From an uncultured Fluviicola sp. (GTDB taxonomy: Bacteria > Bacteroidota > Bacteroidia > Flavobacteriales > Crocinitomicaceae): 64,000 bases of DNA. The translations under genes were made by a program, and so were the position numbers. The stretch spans positions 1-64,000 of the forward strand of contig NZ_CAMLDC010000006.1 of assembly GCF_946478805.1 (NCBI RefSeq), in the 5' to 3' direction. The notes below the pieces were generated by a model that had not been told where the DNA came from, did not search any database, and worked only from the letters and a program-made list of their open reading frames with translations. Positions 63,871 to 64,000 of this stretch are shown here, piece after piece. Each line of letters opens with the position of its first letter. The stretch's first letter is position 1.

Positions 63871-64000
63871 AACGGTCGTGAAATTCGACAACCAAACGGA
63901 ACTTGCCAACTTTGTGCTTCTCATAGCGCAATTGGCGGATCAAACAAATCACCATCCGGATATGGCGATCAGACATTGTAATGAGTTGAGCATTTCCGTT
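63839..64000 (+). CDS. phhB: Pterin-4a-carbinolamine dehydratase, 5' part (runs off the window)
   Basis: The frame from ATG 63839 stays open to the end of the window (54 codons). It starts MNWNILANQFRTVVKFDN and has the family active-site motif TNHHPDMAI (His38, His39, Pro40). This enzyme regenerates the pterin cofactor oxidised by phenylalanine hydroxylase, and typically sits beside phhA. It overlaps phhA by 32 bases in another frame. Confidence 0.88.
   Translation, partial: MNWNILANQFRTVVKFDNQTELANFVLLIAQLADQTNHHPDMAIRHCNELSISV

Noticed and set aside
1..64000. CRISPR array, insertion sequence or prophage
   Set aside because: No evenly spaced direct repeats of 25-40 bases, transposase motifs or phage structural genes were seen.

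Overview
The window looks like a chromosomal segment of a member of the Bacteroidota, most likely Flavobacteriales. The signs are proteins with type A and type B type IX secretion (T9SS) sorting domains, a PorP/SprF-type outer-membrane protein, delta-60, SprB and HYR repeats, weak Shine-Dalgarno sequences, and many promoters with the Bacteroidota -7 element TAnnTTTG. Overall gene content resembles Fluviicola/Crocinitomicaceae, but that is inference. There is no prophage, insertion sequence, CRISPR array or rRNA operon.

Bases 1-12,900 hold the most striking locus. After a PAS-SpoIIE phosphatase (minus strand) comes a nine-gene plus-strand operon with overlapping or nearly touching genes: eukaryote-like squalene synthase, squalene epoxidase, type 2 isopentenyl-diphosphate isomerase, HMG-CoA reductase, a GYDIA-type GHMP kinase, diphosphomevalonate decarboxylase, mevalonate kinase, a polyprenyl diphosphate synthase and an oxidosqualene cyclase. 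Together they should convert HMG-CoA to a cyclised C30 3-hydroxy triterpenoid. The cyclase has the DCTAE-type motif and the Tyr/His/Ile triad of cycloartenol synthase. No demethylase or reductase that would tailor a sterol is present, so the product may be an unmodified or unusual cyclic triterpenol.

Bases 12,900-35,200 run almost entirely on the minus strand. They hold a surface-adhesion operon (a 2254-residue HYR/SprB-repeat T9SS protein, PorP/SprF, OmpA-TPR lipoprotein), an ECF42-type sigma factor with a double YCII-domain partner, T9SS cargo proteins, a pair made of a membrane serine protease and a large unknown exported protein, a nucleotidyltransferase-like protein and a possible orphan immunity protein. 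Bases 35,200-36,700 hold repeats, a small DUF1328 membrane protein and three tRNAs (Arg-TCT, Pro-TGG, Ser-GCT).

Bases 36,700-55,000 are mostly housekeeping: acyltransferase, pabB, tilS, a DsbD-type pair, recG, dusB, an outer-membrane barrel, a DUF2339 membrane protein, a TonB-vWA protein and map. Bases 54,500-58,100 are decayed: a frameshifted DUF4846 gene, an S41 protease that is frameshifted and lacks its catalytic half, and the tail of another gene joined to it, followed by two AT-rich orphan genes.

Bases 58,200-64,000 hold an rtcB-prfH RNA-repair/ribosome-rescue operon, a compact short transcription unit with a 25-codon ORF, sucC, and finally the phenylalanine hydroxylase/pterin dehydratase operon. 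The last is preceded by what looks like a complete tyrosine-responsive transcription attenuator: a promoter, a 20-codon leader peptide with three consecutive Tyr codons and a Phe codon, a candidate antiterminator and a terminator.
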